From contig JAYKKI010000003.1 in assembly GCA_039881145.1 (NCBI GenBank), positions 4,917,001-4,981,000 on the forward strand: DNA of 64,000 bases. The letters are read 5' to 3'. This document shows, piece after piece, positions 44,606-58,520 of this stretch (positions within the stretch are counted from its first letter, which is position 1; every line of letters begins with the position of its first letter). A program made the translations under genes and the position numbers. This stretch comes from Druceiella hillmani (lineage: Eukaryota > Arthropoda > Insecta > Lepidoptera > Hepialidae). The notes under the pieces are model-generated. The model saw only the letters and a list, made by a program, of their open reading frames with translations. It made no database searches and was not told the DNA's origin.

Positions 44606-47600
44606 TTCTTCGAAAATGTCTGTCTTTTTCAATACTTATACACCCCTTTATTTACATCAGTTTTAATATTTATTTTATTTATTATATTTGTAACTTTTAT
44701 GATATAAAATACTTATAATATATACCTAAGAAATGGAAAGATAAGAAATGGAAGAATATTTACATCGACTCGATACGTGAAACTTTTTCGTGAAAAGTTA
44801 ATTTCTTATTCCAATCGGTTATAGTCGAAAGTTTTTAGCTTCTAGTTAGTTTTTACCCATCGTATATTTTATATTGGCTGTATATGTATGCCTTTTTCTT
44901 ACACATTATCCTACGTTAGAATAAAATGAGGTCATCAGCATTAATGTAGTAATAATTAGCTTCTATCCCTTTTATTGCAAATTTTAACAATTTACTTAAA
45001 GTTATTCTTTTAAAACACTTCGTAATTTACATCGGTCTTTTTCATGTATCGCACATAGTCATTACTCGTTTAGTTTAGTGATTTTAATTTTTAATAATAA
45101 TAGCAATTCTATGTATATGAGTTAAAGCTCTGCTAAGAACGAAGATTCTGGTAAATTCTATTGCAATTGCTGATAGTCAACTTAGGTAAAATGAATTATT
45201 TGGTTATGACTTTTGAATTCTTTCTGCTACTTATTTGCTCTGAAATATCCATATGATTAAGTGAAAAAAACATACGTATATTATAGAAGACTTACGATTA
45301 GGTTATTTATCTTTTATAATTTAGATATCTCGGGGTGGGTTCTATGAAAACTTAAGGTATTTTAAAATAATTACACATATTTTTTATCTAAATGCCACAC
45401 AAGTATTTACGTAATTTCAAAGATGTGTAAACCCTATCTTTCCATTTAAATTGTTTAACCTGTATTCCTTAATATACCAATTGAAAAGTTATGTTGTTGA
45501 TTGAATCCTTCACATAATTAAAAGTTTTTATTTCTGTAATCGTCAAGTTTGATAGTGAAAAAAATAAAAGGAACGAAATGAAAAATCTTAATTGAATTTT
45601 TTTTAAATCTACTACTATGTTCATGATTCGGTACTAAATATAACTTACTAACTAATAAAACTTTAAACAGTAGTTAAATTGTAACTTAATTTTATCCATA
45701 AGTTACAAATGATTAAACTGCTTTAATAAGAAGTAAAACTTTCACATGAGTTAACAAACATTTACATCTTTTTGTTCATAATATTATAATTTGGGTCACA
45801 GTAAAATTAATTTCACATCATTTATTTATAAATTTTAATTTGTAATTATATTGAAATATTAGTTTTGTATTAACTCAAATATTGAAACCTAATTAAAATA
45901 CGCTATTGAAAGAAGCTATAATTTACTTATTATTTAAATAATTCGAAAAAAAGAGATAATGAAAGGAATAGAAATAATGAAGGCAATTAGTTAACTTTAG
46001 TAATGACTGCAATTGTAATAATTTTTGTTACGTTGCAGAAAATCTTAGGGATATACGTGTACCAGAACGTAACCATTGTGGAGTAGAAAATGGAAAATGA
46101 AAGTAACTAGAAATACTACAATACATACAGCATAGTTTTTAAATGTACTAAAACGATTCATTTGAACTGAGTGTGCGAGATATTAATTAAGCTCCGTTTA
46201 AATCATAGCGAAGCGGCTGTTAAACAATAATTTACGCAATCCCAAGAAACAACTTTCGAATCCCAACAAGTGTATAAACAAAGTAAATAAAATGAAATTA
46301 AGAATAAGTGAGCCGACATTTTTGCTAATAAAAATAGATGTAGATGTAAAAAAGATTTACAATTTTTAGGAGGAAAACTTCGACTGTGCCATTCTTTCCA
46401 AATTACGATGCTTCTTTTTTGTCGTAATTTTGATCATATTTGCAACTCAGTTCTATGTCTCTTGCTTATTACTAAAAAGTAAAAATGCAAACACAAATTG
46501 AATTAAAAAATATGTTTAATTCTTAATAAAAATTTTAAAAAGCCATATAATGCTTGGAACTTGGGCCATATATTATAACTTGGAAAATGATAGAATTTCA
46601 CAAAAGTGAGATAGATTTTTATAAATAGTCGTCTTCAAAATATTATTACTTAAAATTTTACATATAAAATGCTGTGTTTTGTTTATAAGTCGCATACACA
46701 TAATTGGTTAACTTTGAACGCCAAGAATTATTTCATTAACATATATATCACGTCAGGCAATAAAGAAGATGAATAGAGAGAAGAAAAGGTGGTATACCTT
46801 ACTTTGGCACCCAAATGTCGCTTGCTGGTAATTGGTATTTTTAATACAGTTCTTTATTTGAACACAAGCTTAGTGGTATAACAGTTCTACTGGGAAGTTT
46901 CGTAGGCACCACTAATCTAATGTTGCTGCGTTAAAAAAATTATTTTCAAGCTATATTTTATACCTTTTTACGTCAGCATTGAACACCGAGAATTATTTAT
47001 CAAAAAAATTTGAAAATTTATCAAAAATATTTGTTCAAAAGTATTATTCTATGTACCTTATATTAGCAATTATGAATAATGTCCGTTACATTTAATGTAA
47101 ATTTTATTGTTCAGACGCGTATTATATTGCTTTTTATATTTGAATTTTACATCCACGAAAAAAGTTTTTCTTTAGAAAAAAAAAATACAAATTTGTGCGC
47201 TAACCAAATAATCTAGTAAATGTATTAAAAAATAACTTTTGTTATGAACATTCATCACAAAAAATATTTTCTTTCAACATAACCGCATAAAATGCTCCGT
47301 GGATAAACCACAGTTTGCAATAATTTTTAGAACACGTGCCCTTATCAGATGAACATAACATTTTTTTTCATTTTTGATATATATTTCGGGGGTTATGGAT
47401 AAATGGAAGTATTCAATTCAAATAATAAATATTATTTCATAAAGTGTATGGAGTAACGTGGTAATATATGACGAATTAAAATAAATTCGTGCTTTTTCTT
47501 GAATGAATTATCATTTCATTTCCACAAAAATTATATTCCTTTTATCGAATTTCATACATAGTAAGTTGTAAAAATAAAGCATAACCTGTAAACTTTAAAC

Positions 47601-47666
47601 AGTTTCACTGTAACGATTTTTTTCCGTGTAGGCGAAACTATATATCGATTCGACACGTCGTTATTT

Positions 47667-47669
<3 letters not shown>
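44606..47669. other. AT-rich stretch without recognisable genes
   Basis: No frame, motif, inverted repeat or array stands out across this 3-kb stretch. Confidence 0.5.
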
Positions 47670-47727
<58 letters not shown>

Positions 47728-47732
47728 TATAA

Positions 47733-47774
<42 letters not shown>
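47670..47774. repeat. (TA)n microsatellite, about 105 bases
   Basis: Two long TA runs are joined by ATAAATATATAAATTTATAT. It is one of the longest TA tracts in the window. Confidence 0.97.
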
Positions 47775-47778
<4 letters not shown>

Positions 47779-48822
47779 TTTTTCGAGTATTTGTTTAATA
47801 ATTTATATTTATATAACATACATTTTCGTTGCGTGTTTATTTGAGATAATGAATTTGAGTTATGTGCCATAGTTTAAGAAATATTGTCAAGAAAATAATA
47901 ATCGCGCAAAAATTTTGTCTTCTAAGAACTCAAATACCATTTTTTGATACCTTTTTATATACTTGTAAATAAAAAATTAATTAGGGAAATTTAACTATGT
48001 TAAAATATAATAAATATTTAGGAATTTCACACGTTTTCGACAAATCGTTGCAGATAGTTTTCATTGATAGAATGTTCACAATTAAAGAGATAAATAAATT
48101 TCGGCGATGTAATTCCTTAGAATTTCACGGCGCGTAATGTATAAATGCCCAAATTAAAATACGAGCCCTACTCCCGTTGAACGAAATTGATACTGCACCA
48201 AATGATTGAAGGACGCAATACGTACGTGCACCCATGGAAATACTATCAACAACGGTAATAATATTTGGATATGGGTTGATTGTTCCATTAGAAAATCAGC
48301 TGTGACTCAAAGTGACTGACAATGATAAATAAACGACATTGACTAACAATCATATTGAAGACAAGCCAGAAACTTGCTATTATCAAATATTGACTGAATA
48401 TTATAATTCTGTATAAATGGATATGTAAAGTTTTTCGAGAGCAGACATTTCTGGTAAATACTAATAATGAAATAATATTCCCTAGTAATAACCGTATGTC
48501 AATATTTTAAAAACATATACAATATTTCATTCAAATAAATATTTAATTAAATGGGAATATATGAATCTTTTGGAATAATGAATAAAATTTTTTTTTATGT
48601 GCGGAATTTGTGATTTAAATGTACACAGAGCATTTTTGTGGGTTTTAGTCATTTATTTAAGAAGCAAAATGTGTAAAAAAGAAAGATATAAATTAAATAA
48701 GGAATATAATCATAATTTGTATATTTTTGAAGACAATCGAACTGTTTTTTAATGTTAATTTCTTAATTATATGGTTTATTTTATTCTCAATGAGATATAA
48801 ATTTAAGACCAGAATCTACATT

Positions 48823-48825
<3 letters not shown>

Positions 48826-48877
<52 letters not shown>

Positions 48878-48922
48878 TATGTGTGTGTGTGTGTGTGTGT
48901 ATATACATATATGTATATATAT
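48826..48922. repeat. (TA)n(TG)n(TA)n microsatellite
   Basis: A TA run is followed by TACACATATATA, a TG run of about 20 bases and a second TA-rich part with ACATATATGTATATAT. Confidence 0.97.
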
Positions 48923-49802
48923 TGTTACCTAGGCACCATTTTATTAATTTAAAGTATTTACGGGTCACGTCTGGTCTGCCCAAAGTTTGGCATGGCAAAG
49001 AGCACTTTATTTATTCTTTGTTGCTATTTAATTTTCAAAAATAAACCAAAAATTGTAGATGAACCATTGAAAAAATAATTTTCAAAATGTAGATATCAAA
49101 ATGGCTCAATATATTTCAATGAAACTGACTGATTATAAGATTAACGCAAAAGAAAAGAAATATAATAAAAATATACATAAGGATACCGGTACTCATAATA
49201 CTTAAAGTATTTGGCTGAAGAAATTAGTGGCCAGGTTTGCAGTCACTTTTAACAGAGCTGCGTTATACGCGAATAAAGATACGAAGTAACGTTAATGTCA
49301 CTAATAGCGTGAATGTAATGGGAATAATTTTTGGATATGTGTTATTCAATGACGCATAAAAGCCTGCCAGATTTTCATGCAAATTGGTCATATTTTATGA
49401 TTAAGTTACTTTCGTTCGTGATGATTGAACTAATTCGACACATTTCATTATTAAATTAATTGTTATTGGAGATATAGCATAATTCCTGTAGGATAAAATT
49501 CAATAGTGTTATTTAGTAATTAACGTTTAGTATTATAACATGTCAACAGTTGAAGTAGAGAAAATATTTATTATATTTAAACTAATAGAGAATAAAATAT
49601 ATGGTTTTCTACAAAGATTGAGATAAAAAATTAAAATCTTATTTTCATATTACATTGCCGCTAATTAAAATGAACTATCTAACTTCGCTTAATCGTTGTT
49701 TAAAATACTTAATTGATTCGTTAGACTTTAAAGAAAACTTTATAAATTATGAAAAATTTTAGTTAAATTAAAGGAAATAGATGTATCTTTAACTTATACA
49801 AG

Positions 49803-49865
<63 letters not shown>
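49803..49865. repeat. (TA)n microsatellite
   Basis: A TA run with a single CA interruption near its start. Confidence 0.97.
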
Positions 49866-52800
49866 GCTTAATACAGCTTCAAAATTTCCTGACAATTTTC
49901 TTTCCGAACTGCAATAACTGTTTAGCAAACGTTATATCTGTTTTCTCTTCAAAAAGTTACAATTGGTCCTGAAAAATGGAAGTAATGAAGGCTATGAGTT
50001 CTCAGTATCCTGAAGACCTGACATATAACGAAAAATTAGGCAATGTATAGTTGACAATATATTTTGTATAAACTGTGATTTCTTACGTTACCAACCGGCA
50101 TTCTAATATATACATGAAACGGCGTAAAATTATAACAATGAAATATGAAGAAAAGTGGAAAGCATAGAAAGCTGGCGTAATGTGATTATGGTTTAAGAGA
50201 CGACTTATAAAATCATTTAATAACATAATGAAATAAAGTGTAAAAGGGCTTGTTTTATTCTAACTGAATTTTATGTAAGATGGAAATGTCCATAAAATAT
50301 TATAACAATTATGAAAAAACAATGTTCCCAAAAATTAAAATAAAGTTTTCTTAAAAACTATACCAATGATTCTAAATTTCATAAATTTTTGAGGTTTTCA
50401 CCATGTTTTTAATAATACAAAAGATATATAATACTAGACAATATGGTATGAGCGTAAAATCTTATATTACTAATAATATAAGTAACTCACAGCTATATAA
50501 TTTTGAAAGCTATGTAACAATGAGGATCCTTCAGTCTCGGTTCGAAGCAAGAAAAATGCTGACAATGGAAGAAGAGAAAAAGTCAGGAAAATATTTTTTG
50601 TAATGAAATGAAATGCTGACAATTTCGACCAACTGTTGTAGTGTGCGGGTAAGATTTGGTTACGCAAACTTGTAACAATCAAATTGGTAGGTCTATTACG
50701 TGCTTTATTATTTTCAAGCGCTCGACAAAAACATTAAATGTTATTTGATGATTTATTACTATTTGCGATTTTGATACACTTTTCAATATTTTTAAAACTA
50801 CACTCAATTAACAGTTATAATTAAGCCATTTTTATTATAACTAGCGTATTTACGTATGTATTGCGTAGTTATAACCGGACGGTAGTTGTAAAAGAAATAA
50901 GTTTTTGTCCAAAAATTTACACATTATTTTATGGTCAGTAAATTTATGTATTCACAAAGATATTGTTATTAAAATTATTCAAATATTTTTACTAATATTT
51001 TAAAATATAGAAAGTCATTTTGACCTCTAATATAAAACATTAGATAACCCAAAAATTGGTTTATACATTTCTTGTAATTTTAATTAGTAGACAATTTTCG
51101 TTAATCACTTCAGCATTACTAGTAAACAATCTATCATTACTAGTAAATAATCTATATTTAGAGAAAATTTAAGGCATTTCCTTATGTGCCCAGAAATATA
51201 CTTGTTTATGTACAAGCTGTTCAAATAAAAACATCTCACCACAACTTATCACGAACCTTAATATATCACAATATTATTGCTTAAATGAATCTTTTGGTCG
51301 CAAACAAAGAGTAAAATCTGTTTATTAAATGGCCTTCCGACAAACTAATAAAACTTGACCTTATTGCTTGATCGGCATGAACGAAACAAAAAGAAGTATG
51401 TCAACTATTTATTAGATGGAGATTTGCCTTAAATATAAATATATTTTGCCCTTGCAGACATTTACAACTCGATAATAGTATTATGTGACAAGTTGGCGTG
51501 GAGATTACATATTCTCTCACCTAAATTCAGAAATATATTCATTTCTCGATTTTCTCCTAAGCTTTAATAAATTCTGGGATTAGTTAACTTTTGGCCTTTC
51601 TAAAATATTCATGTAAATATTTTTAACTTTCTCTATATATAATTAACAAATGGCTATCAAAATGAAACAACCCATAAAACCAGACAAGGTAGCTCGATTT
51701 CATTATGATTGAGGGTGTATTTCCATTGAAGACGAGAAAAATAGCTCAAACCACATACACAGGTTTAGATCTGACATAAACAAATACTTAAAATTACGTT
51801 GTATGGTTCTATTGCTAGGACGTCAATTTGGGACTCTCCTCAAAATCAAAACTAAATAATGTCCTCGTTATTTAGTTTTGATTTTATATCAACATTGTAA
51901 CTAGAGTACCGAAAACAGGAAATAAATAAATAAGTCCTTAAGATAATGAAAAGTATTCTTTAGAGTCATGATACCAATATCACACATAAATTACCCAATT
52001 ATGGGAATTTAATCAAAAAATTATAGGGAGTTTTGACTATAGAACCTGTCTTGTTTCGATATAGGTATTGTTTAATCTGTAATTTACCTGACATACTATC
52101 CAAAAATAATATCTGAAGGTAACAATAAAATAATTGTAAATTTTGGACCAATACTACAAAATATCCTAAATGGAAATCTCCGTCAAACAGTGGAACAAGG
52201 AAAAATCGTTTTCAAATGATAATATAGCACCCATATTAAACCAAACCGTAAGTCTTAAGGTACTAGCTTAATTCTTACTCTAATTGATAAAATACACAAT
52301 ACATTATGAATAGAAATTAAATTGCTTCCTTTCTAAAAAATAAAGAGAAGAGAAAAATAAACTCTTCATATAATAAAACTTTTGTTAATTGAACGTTCAA
52401 TTTCAACAACCTTCAATTGGTTATGTAATTATTAATTATTATAAAGGCCCTTAATACTGTTGGAGTTGGAACGTACTTGTAAACGATTCTAGAACTGGGA
52501 GTAATTTTAATGTACAATTCAAAAGCACATTGTTTAATTTCACTTACTACTTCCTTATTCCATTTAAATTGTAAATTTGATTTATTATAAGGAGGGTGTA
52601 TTTAGGAGAAGTTAGACATAAAAAATGAAAGCAAGGAAACGATATTTACGTCAAATGTTAGAAACAATTTAAAAATTATTATTAATGAAACATACTTTTT
52701 TACTAGATCCTAAATATATCGGTACGAAACATAATAGTGTAATGCCATAATTATATGAACTATAACCAAAATGGCGAGTTGCAAATGCTATTCCCACCAA

Positions 52801-53136
52801 AAGTAATGCCTGTATTTTTGTAGTTTAAAAAATCATAATTTCTACATTATTTCATACTTAACCACGGAACTTAAACAAATAATTATACTTGTACTAAACA
52901 ATTATCTTATCGGTATCAAATTATAAGCCTAAATATTTTAAATTTTTTTTAAATTTCATATATCTAAAAGAGTATTCCCTGAAAGAAATTATTTTTGAAA
53001 TCGTTTTGGACTACCAGCTTTTGGTGTCATTGAGACCAGCGTAATGTTAAATACAAGTTGAAGTGTAATTAATTAGCATAATGAAATAAGTATGTATAAA
53101 CCCTTTAAACAACAGGATCCAATACTTAATTGTAAC
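49866..53136. other. AT-rich stretch without recognisable genes
   Basis: Overlapping opposite-strand frames at 50,403-50,682 have no family resemblance. The perfect hairpin at 51,842-51,885 is listed separately. Nothing else stands out. Confidence 0.5.
51842..51885. repeat. 18-bp perfect hairpin
   Basis: AAAATCAAAACTAAATAA at 51,842-51,859 is exactly complementary to 51,868-51,885 across an 8-base TGTCCTCG loop. The perfect arms suggest a recent snap-back or a structured transcript. The arms are A/T-rich. Confidence 0.85.
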
Positions 53137-53194
53137 TGTCAATTAAATCTATACAAAGGTCATCTATACAAATGTCAATTAAATCTATACAAAG
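53137..53194 (+). repeat. 36-bp spaced direct repeat
   Basis: TGTCAATTAAATCTATACAA with two more bases occurs exactly at 53,137 and 53,173. A third partial copy, ATCTATACAAA, lies between. Confidence 0.9.
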
Positions 53195-53552
53195 TAGATA
53201 TTGAAAATGTTTACCATTTCTTTAGCAGCTGCATATGGGGGTCAACTGTACAGTGGACAGATGTGTTTGAGGCATTCTTATAATTAGATAGTGTTATTAG
53301 ATAGTGTTATTATCTTATCATTAGATAGGGTAGACTTCTGTCTACTTAGTGGAGGAAATACCATTGGAATTGGTGGTAATTGATGTGGGATCGATAAATT
53401 AGAAAATATTTCTTTTCTTAATGAATCCTAACTAAGGTATTTGTTAAATCTTATCTAACAGGGATGGCAAATATGGCAAATTCGCCTCAAATCTTTATCA
53501 GAAAATACGTGTTTAATATGTTATTAGCTTTATTTATAATATTTATAAATGG

Positions 53553-53587
53553 TACATATATGTATATATTCTTATATACATATATGT

Positions 53588-53641
<54 letters not shown>

Positions 53642-53689
53642 GTGTGTGTGTATATATGTATATGTGTGTGTGTGTATGTGTATATATAA
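53553..53689. repeat. compound (TA)n/(TG)n microsatellite
   Basis: A 137-base compound tract of alternating pyrimidine and purine: ACATATATGTATATA, a long TA run, then CGTGTGTGTG and TGTGTATGTG blocks. Both strands give spurious isoleucine-tyrosine frames. Confidence 0.97.
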
Positions 53690-54587
53690 TACGGGGAATA
53701 CTACTTTTTTTATCTCGGTTGAATCTCAATCTCAACTGAATCGATAATTTCAAAACACCTACGTCATAAAATGTACATTTTCCAGAAGCAGGTTATAAAC
53801 TGGAAGGTGCTTCGCCTTATAGTATAATTATGTTTTCGGATATGTCTCTGTTTTGCTTGTAATTATTCTATAACTTGAAGATATTTATCCTACTCGTCTT
53901 CCATTGAACTATTATTTACGATTACTTTTAAAATGCAAAAATCTTTGTCATCCTGATTAAAGTAAATTGTAAAAAATTCCTTCTTTGAATTGCAATAAAT
54001 TTATGACATAATTATCAGTATTATTAACGTGCCTAGTATAAAATAGGAAGTACTTAAACTACCACTGAAAAACTAACAAAAACCTGCAGCTTAAGTCAGT
54101 TGATCTTTGAGCTACCTTTTTTTCTTTCCAAGTAGCGTGCGCCTATTTTTTATATTTTTAACCAAGTTTCTTTTGTATGTTGACGGATCAGGTACCTTCT
54201 ACTTTTTTGATTCATTTCACTCCTTGTTATTCTTGAAGACATTTTTCGAAAGGAAAGCACTTCGTCCGTGCAGCGTTTGATGTCAATTAAAAAAGTAACA
54301 AACCCAGAATGAGGTTATCGATTTAAATTGTAATAGTTCTACTAATCTAAACGACTCATTCGAATACAGCTTCGCTATTAGTAATGACTGCTAACGTCTT
54401 CTATTAATTCATGCAAGAATCTTTTAAGTCAGTGAAGTATGTTATTTGTGCAATAAACAATGATTACGCCTAATTTACGATTAATTTCTTTCGATCTATC
54501 AAGATCTACTCTTGTTAAAATAGGAAGGAATGTAATGACTTGCGTGGTTTTTAGCCAAATTGTATGTCTGCCTGTAAGATTCAAAAA

Positions 54588-54637
54588 TTTCAAAAACCAT
54601 ATTAATAAAAAATATTTCATTAATATGGTTTTTGAAA
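54588..54637. repeat. 19-bp perfect hairpin
   Basis: TTTCAAAAACCATATTAAT at 54,588-54,606 is exactly complementary to 54,619-54,637; the loop is 12 bases of A and T with one C. Confidence 0.85.
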
Positions 54638-55947
54638 CGATCGATTAAATTTCAAATTATTCAAATCAATAATACCCATTATGACTACGTGAAAATAAAA
54701 TTACTAAAACCCAAACAATATGAAAATTTTTCAAAACAAGCTGACACAAAAGTAAATACTACTGAAAATGTTATATTGAATAAGAATTATATTTTGAACT
54801 TAAATCATTTCGTAGTGAAATAAAAAAAAATATTCCTAAAAATAATTAAGTCTCCCAGGCGTCTGTGTAAGTGTAGTAGTTTATAGTTGACAGAGCAGAA
54901 AATTTCTTTATTTCTAATTTATAATTGAGTAATCAAAATAATGACCAAAAAAAGACAAAAGAACTTAATATTTACGAGCAAACAACAATTTATTAAATTA
55001 CTCGATTTGACTCGACGTTATTCATATTGCTCGGGTAATATGAACAGTGTTCACATTTATTATTCGATCCTCATCGTATATGTGTATTAATGTGATTATA
55101 GAATAATTATTTTACAAGCACCGAATGTACAAAAAATCTGTAATCAAAGGTGTATAAAAAAATTTTCTGTCTTAAATAACTATAATATTTTTATGTCAAG
55201 TAATAAATGGATAAAAGTGAAACAGTGCATCGTGAGAAAAATCTGTTGAAAGTGGACTTTCAATATCAATAGCCTGATGTCATATTCTTCTCACATATCG
55301 GCCACAACCAAAAAAGACAATTGTGTGGCCTAGTAAATTTTTATTTCCAGCAGCTTATGAAGTTACCAATGTGAAGCATGGATCAGAAGCATTCAAAATT
55401 AGCTGATAAAATATAAATTACACAGAAATGTAAGCATGCATATTTATGCTTACATTAAATAATAAGCATAAATATGTTGCTTCCTGCGTTTAGTGTTATA
55501 AAGACCCATTTGGTAAAATTCAGCAAACTTGGAATTTGTGAAAGTTACAAACTAATTATTTAAAAGGAGTGATATTCCCATACATAGTTTACATTTAACA
55601 TGGCTGAAATAACAGCCATCGGCCGAGTTTTGTTTATAAGAGGTATTTATATTAATGTTAAAACATAAATTCTTGTTTTTAATACTTATTGCGTGGCGAT
55701 ATTGGAGTTGATAGAGTTGACTTTATATTTAGATGTAAAATACACAAGTTCCGAAATATGGCTACTGAAATAATCGAGTCGTGGATGAAATTAATTAGTG
55801 TGGAATAGCAAGTGCCAATCAAAATCGTTTAGTACCTAACAAATGCCAGCGCAATGCAGAGCTATTGATTTAAAATGGGTTTGTCTGTAAAAAGTCATAT
55901 TATTTTAATATAAAATAGATTTGACATTATTTTTCGTTAAATTATAA

Positions 55948-55978
<31 letters not shown>

Positions 55979-55994
55979 CGTATATATATATATA

Positions 55995-56040
<46 letters not shown>
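55948..56040. repeat. (TA)n microsatellite in two blocks
   Basis: TA runs are separated by ACATATACGTATATA and a TTTATTTA interruption. Confidence 0.97.
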
Positions 56041-56041
<1 letters not shown>

Positions 56042-56529
56042 CATACGAGCAAATTAAAAGAGAAAAAAATCCTCTATAACTTATTTATTAGTTTTTCATG
56101 CATATCTTAAAGTTGTGTTCATTATTAAGCAGACAATGTTTATATTCTTTATAGGGAAATCATTAATTTTTAGCATTTGCTGCATATTGAATATTCCTTG
56201 CAAGATTGTATTCTTAATATAAACCAACAATAAAAATAAGACACACACAAAAATCTGGAGTTAAAACAATAAAAACATTTTTATATAAAAGTATTCAATT
56301 TTTCATCAACTTTAATTTTATTAGCTATGAATTTCAAATCCTCTGATAAAGAAAAACAAGATGCTTTAATGCTTCAATAATTCGAGGATAAAGAGGAAAG
56401 AAAGTTCAGTTCGAATGTTTCAGATGACAAGTCACTTGAAAAGTGAAACGCAAGCAAAGTTTTTGGAAAAATTAAGTTTTTGCAATTTTAATGGTTCCAG
56501 GTGGGAAGCATAATGTTATAATGTTATAA

Positions 56530-56592
56530 ATACTTGCAAATATGTTGGGAATTATAATGTTATGAAAGAATTCCCAACATATTTGCGAGTAT
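56530..56592. repeat. 23-bp-arm hairpin with 15-base loop
   Basis: TACTTGCAAATATGTTGGGA (arm from 56,531 to 56,553) pairs with 56,569-56,591 at 22 of 23 positions. The size, near-perfect pairing and loop length are within the range of animal pre-miRNA hairpins, though shorter than most. A small MITE or snap-back duplicate is the alternative. Confidence 0.8.
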
Positions 56593-56599
56593 ATGAAAG

Positions 56600-58460
56600 T
56601 CACCTAGTTATTGTTCAATATTCATTTATTCTACTACTTTAAACATATTTATGAAATATGATGTAGAATTTATGGATATAATATTTAATTTCTGATCATA
56701 AATTTATTTAAAATTCTTTTGAAGCTAAAAATGTAAAATATGTATATCCTTCATAAGTACGTAAATAGTTGTTTAAAAAGTTTTTCAATAAATACCAGTG
56801 TATTTTGAGTTACTGCAGTCGTCAAGCCCATCCTGTATCATGTTTTTAAATAAAAATTATACTCTACGTATAATATTTTTTCAGAAAATGAAAAAAAAAA
56901 TTTAAATTTAAAAATGTTACTAAGGTTAACGAACGTTATAGAATCATTTCTGTGAGCTCAAACATGGAAATTATTAAATTTTGTGTTACCAATTAAAACA
57001 TATGTTGCAAAATGAAGAATACAAAAACATATGTGCATTCTGTCTTTAATTTGTCATTATAGTCCATGACACTGTCATAATACATAACCAGGTAAAATTT
57101 TAATCAGATGATATATTCTTTATACGTATTATAGTAACACGTTTATAATAATTACTTAAATTTTCGGATAGTTGCAGGTTCACACTCCCTCCATTTACTT
57201 TATATAATGGCCCAATAAATTATTCGTATGGACACGTTTTTAAATAACATAGAAATAACATTTTTATAATATCTATTATATATATGTATAAAGTGAAACT
57301 TACAAATCACACCCCAACGAACCCCCGTTGAATTCTTTCCTTGCTTATCTGACAGCAGAATAAATTTGCATAATTTAGACGTCGAAACCTGCGCGTCGAT
57401 CCGAGAAACCGGATGTTCACTTAAAGGCGCGTGCCCGCTGCTCTCCTCTCTTTACGGAAAATATATTCTTTGATGAAGAATGTATCGATCCTCTCTAATA
57501 TGCTTTTAACATATTTTGCAAGAGAGATTTCAAAATGACTTCAATGACCATATCTTAAGAGTTATTTATTTATAATAACTTATTAGATTTTTTACACATT
57601 ATAAGTTACTTATAGGAAATTATACAAAAAAACATGTAACAATTGAACAAAAAAGACATTAAATTAATCAAAGAATTAATCAAGAATGTAAAACCTAGTA
57701 AGTACAGCAAAGTAAGTACAAAAAACATTTTAGTATTCTTATCAAACTATTTACAAATATTAGTGTTGTTCATCACCGTAGAAAATTGCCGAATATATAT
57801 CAAAACAATTCTAATAGATTTTCCATAATGAAATTTTTTTTAGAATTTCTATAAACATTTAAAAAAAATATGGCCATCTGCCATGTCCATATCTGTGTGA
57901 AGCCAAAATTATAAAAGCTTAGTGTTGCTAAATTCCACTTTAAGTGTACAAATAAAAAGATAGCAAAGATTCTGAAGCTTGCAATTTTTAAAAAATTCAT
58001 GGTAATTTTGTAACGTGAAAAGTTTATAATAATATTATGTATACTTGTTAAGAACAATGCTTTTAGCAATCCAATATCCAAATTGAGCAAGTCAATAAGA
58101 TTTGAAGCCATCAGTCACTCTCGGGTTTTTTTGTGTTATATGCATAGAATCAGAACTAACATAGATAAATCTTTTACAGACAGCATATCGTAAATTACGT
58201 AAACAGAAGCGAGCGTGAGCTTGCTTTGTGAATTCATCTTAAAAATATATTATTTAAAAAGTGCAAAAATCAATAGTATTATACATAAATATCAATTTAC
58301 TGGTTTTTAATAGAAGCTCCTTGTTTTTATGTGTTTTTAAGGACATAACTTCATAACGTGGAATATAAAAATAAGCATGTGATTGGAACCTTGCAATTAA
58401 CAGCTGATTCTATTGAAAAAATATATTGAATAAAATGGCGAATTAAGTTAAAAGTGTTGA
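56600..58460. other. stretch without genes, with a GC-richer patch
   Basis: The patch at about 57,310-57,470 (GACGTCGAAACCTGCGCGTC and CGCGTGCCCGCTGCTCTCC) is GC-richer than its surroundings. It vaguely resembles 60,740-60,850 through CACACCCCA. No gene or known element is recognised. Confidence 0.45.
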
Positions 58461-58520
58461 TACGTACATACATACGCGCGCGCGCATGTGTATGGGTGCG
58501 TGCGCGCGTGCGTGCGTATA
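58461..58520. repeat. (CG/TG)n alternating tract
   Basis: TACGTACATACATACGCGCG continues to GTGCGTGCGCGCGTGCGTGC. Alternating purine-pyrimidine with many CG steps is the classical Z-DNA-prone composition. It is the most CpG-dense short tract in the window. Confidence 0.9.

Noticed and set aside
47661..47870. Isoleucine-tyrosine frames over TA tracts (also 29,649, 34,028, 48,727 and 53,464-53,753)
   Set aside because: They are translations of (TA)n and (TG)n microsatellites and carry no protein information.
48170..49450. A further duplicated block at 48.2 and 49.3 kb
   Set aside because: Only short matches such as TTTGGATATG were seen, and their order is not maintained.
50403..50682. Overlapping frames on opposite strands
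   Set aside because: Neither has a recognisable family, and the overlap means at most one could be real; there is no supporting context.
57800..58111. 103-codon minus-strand frame
   Set aside because: It is a hydrophobic, leucine- and phenylalanine-rich composition expected from AT-rich DNA, with no motif or upstream signal.
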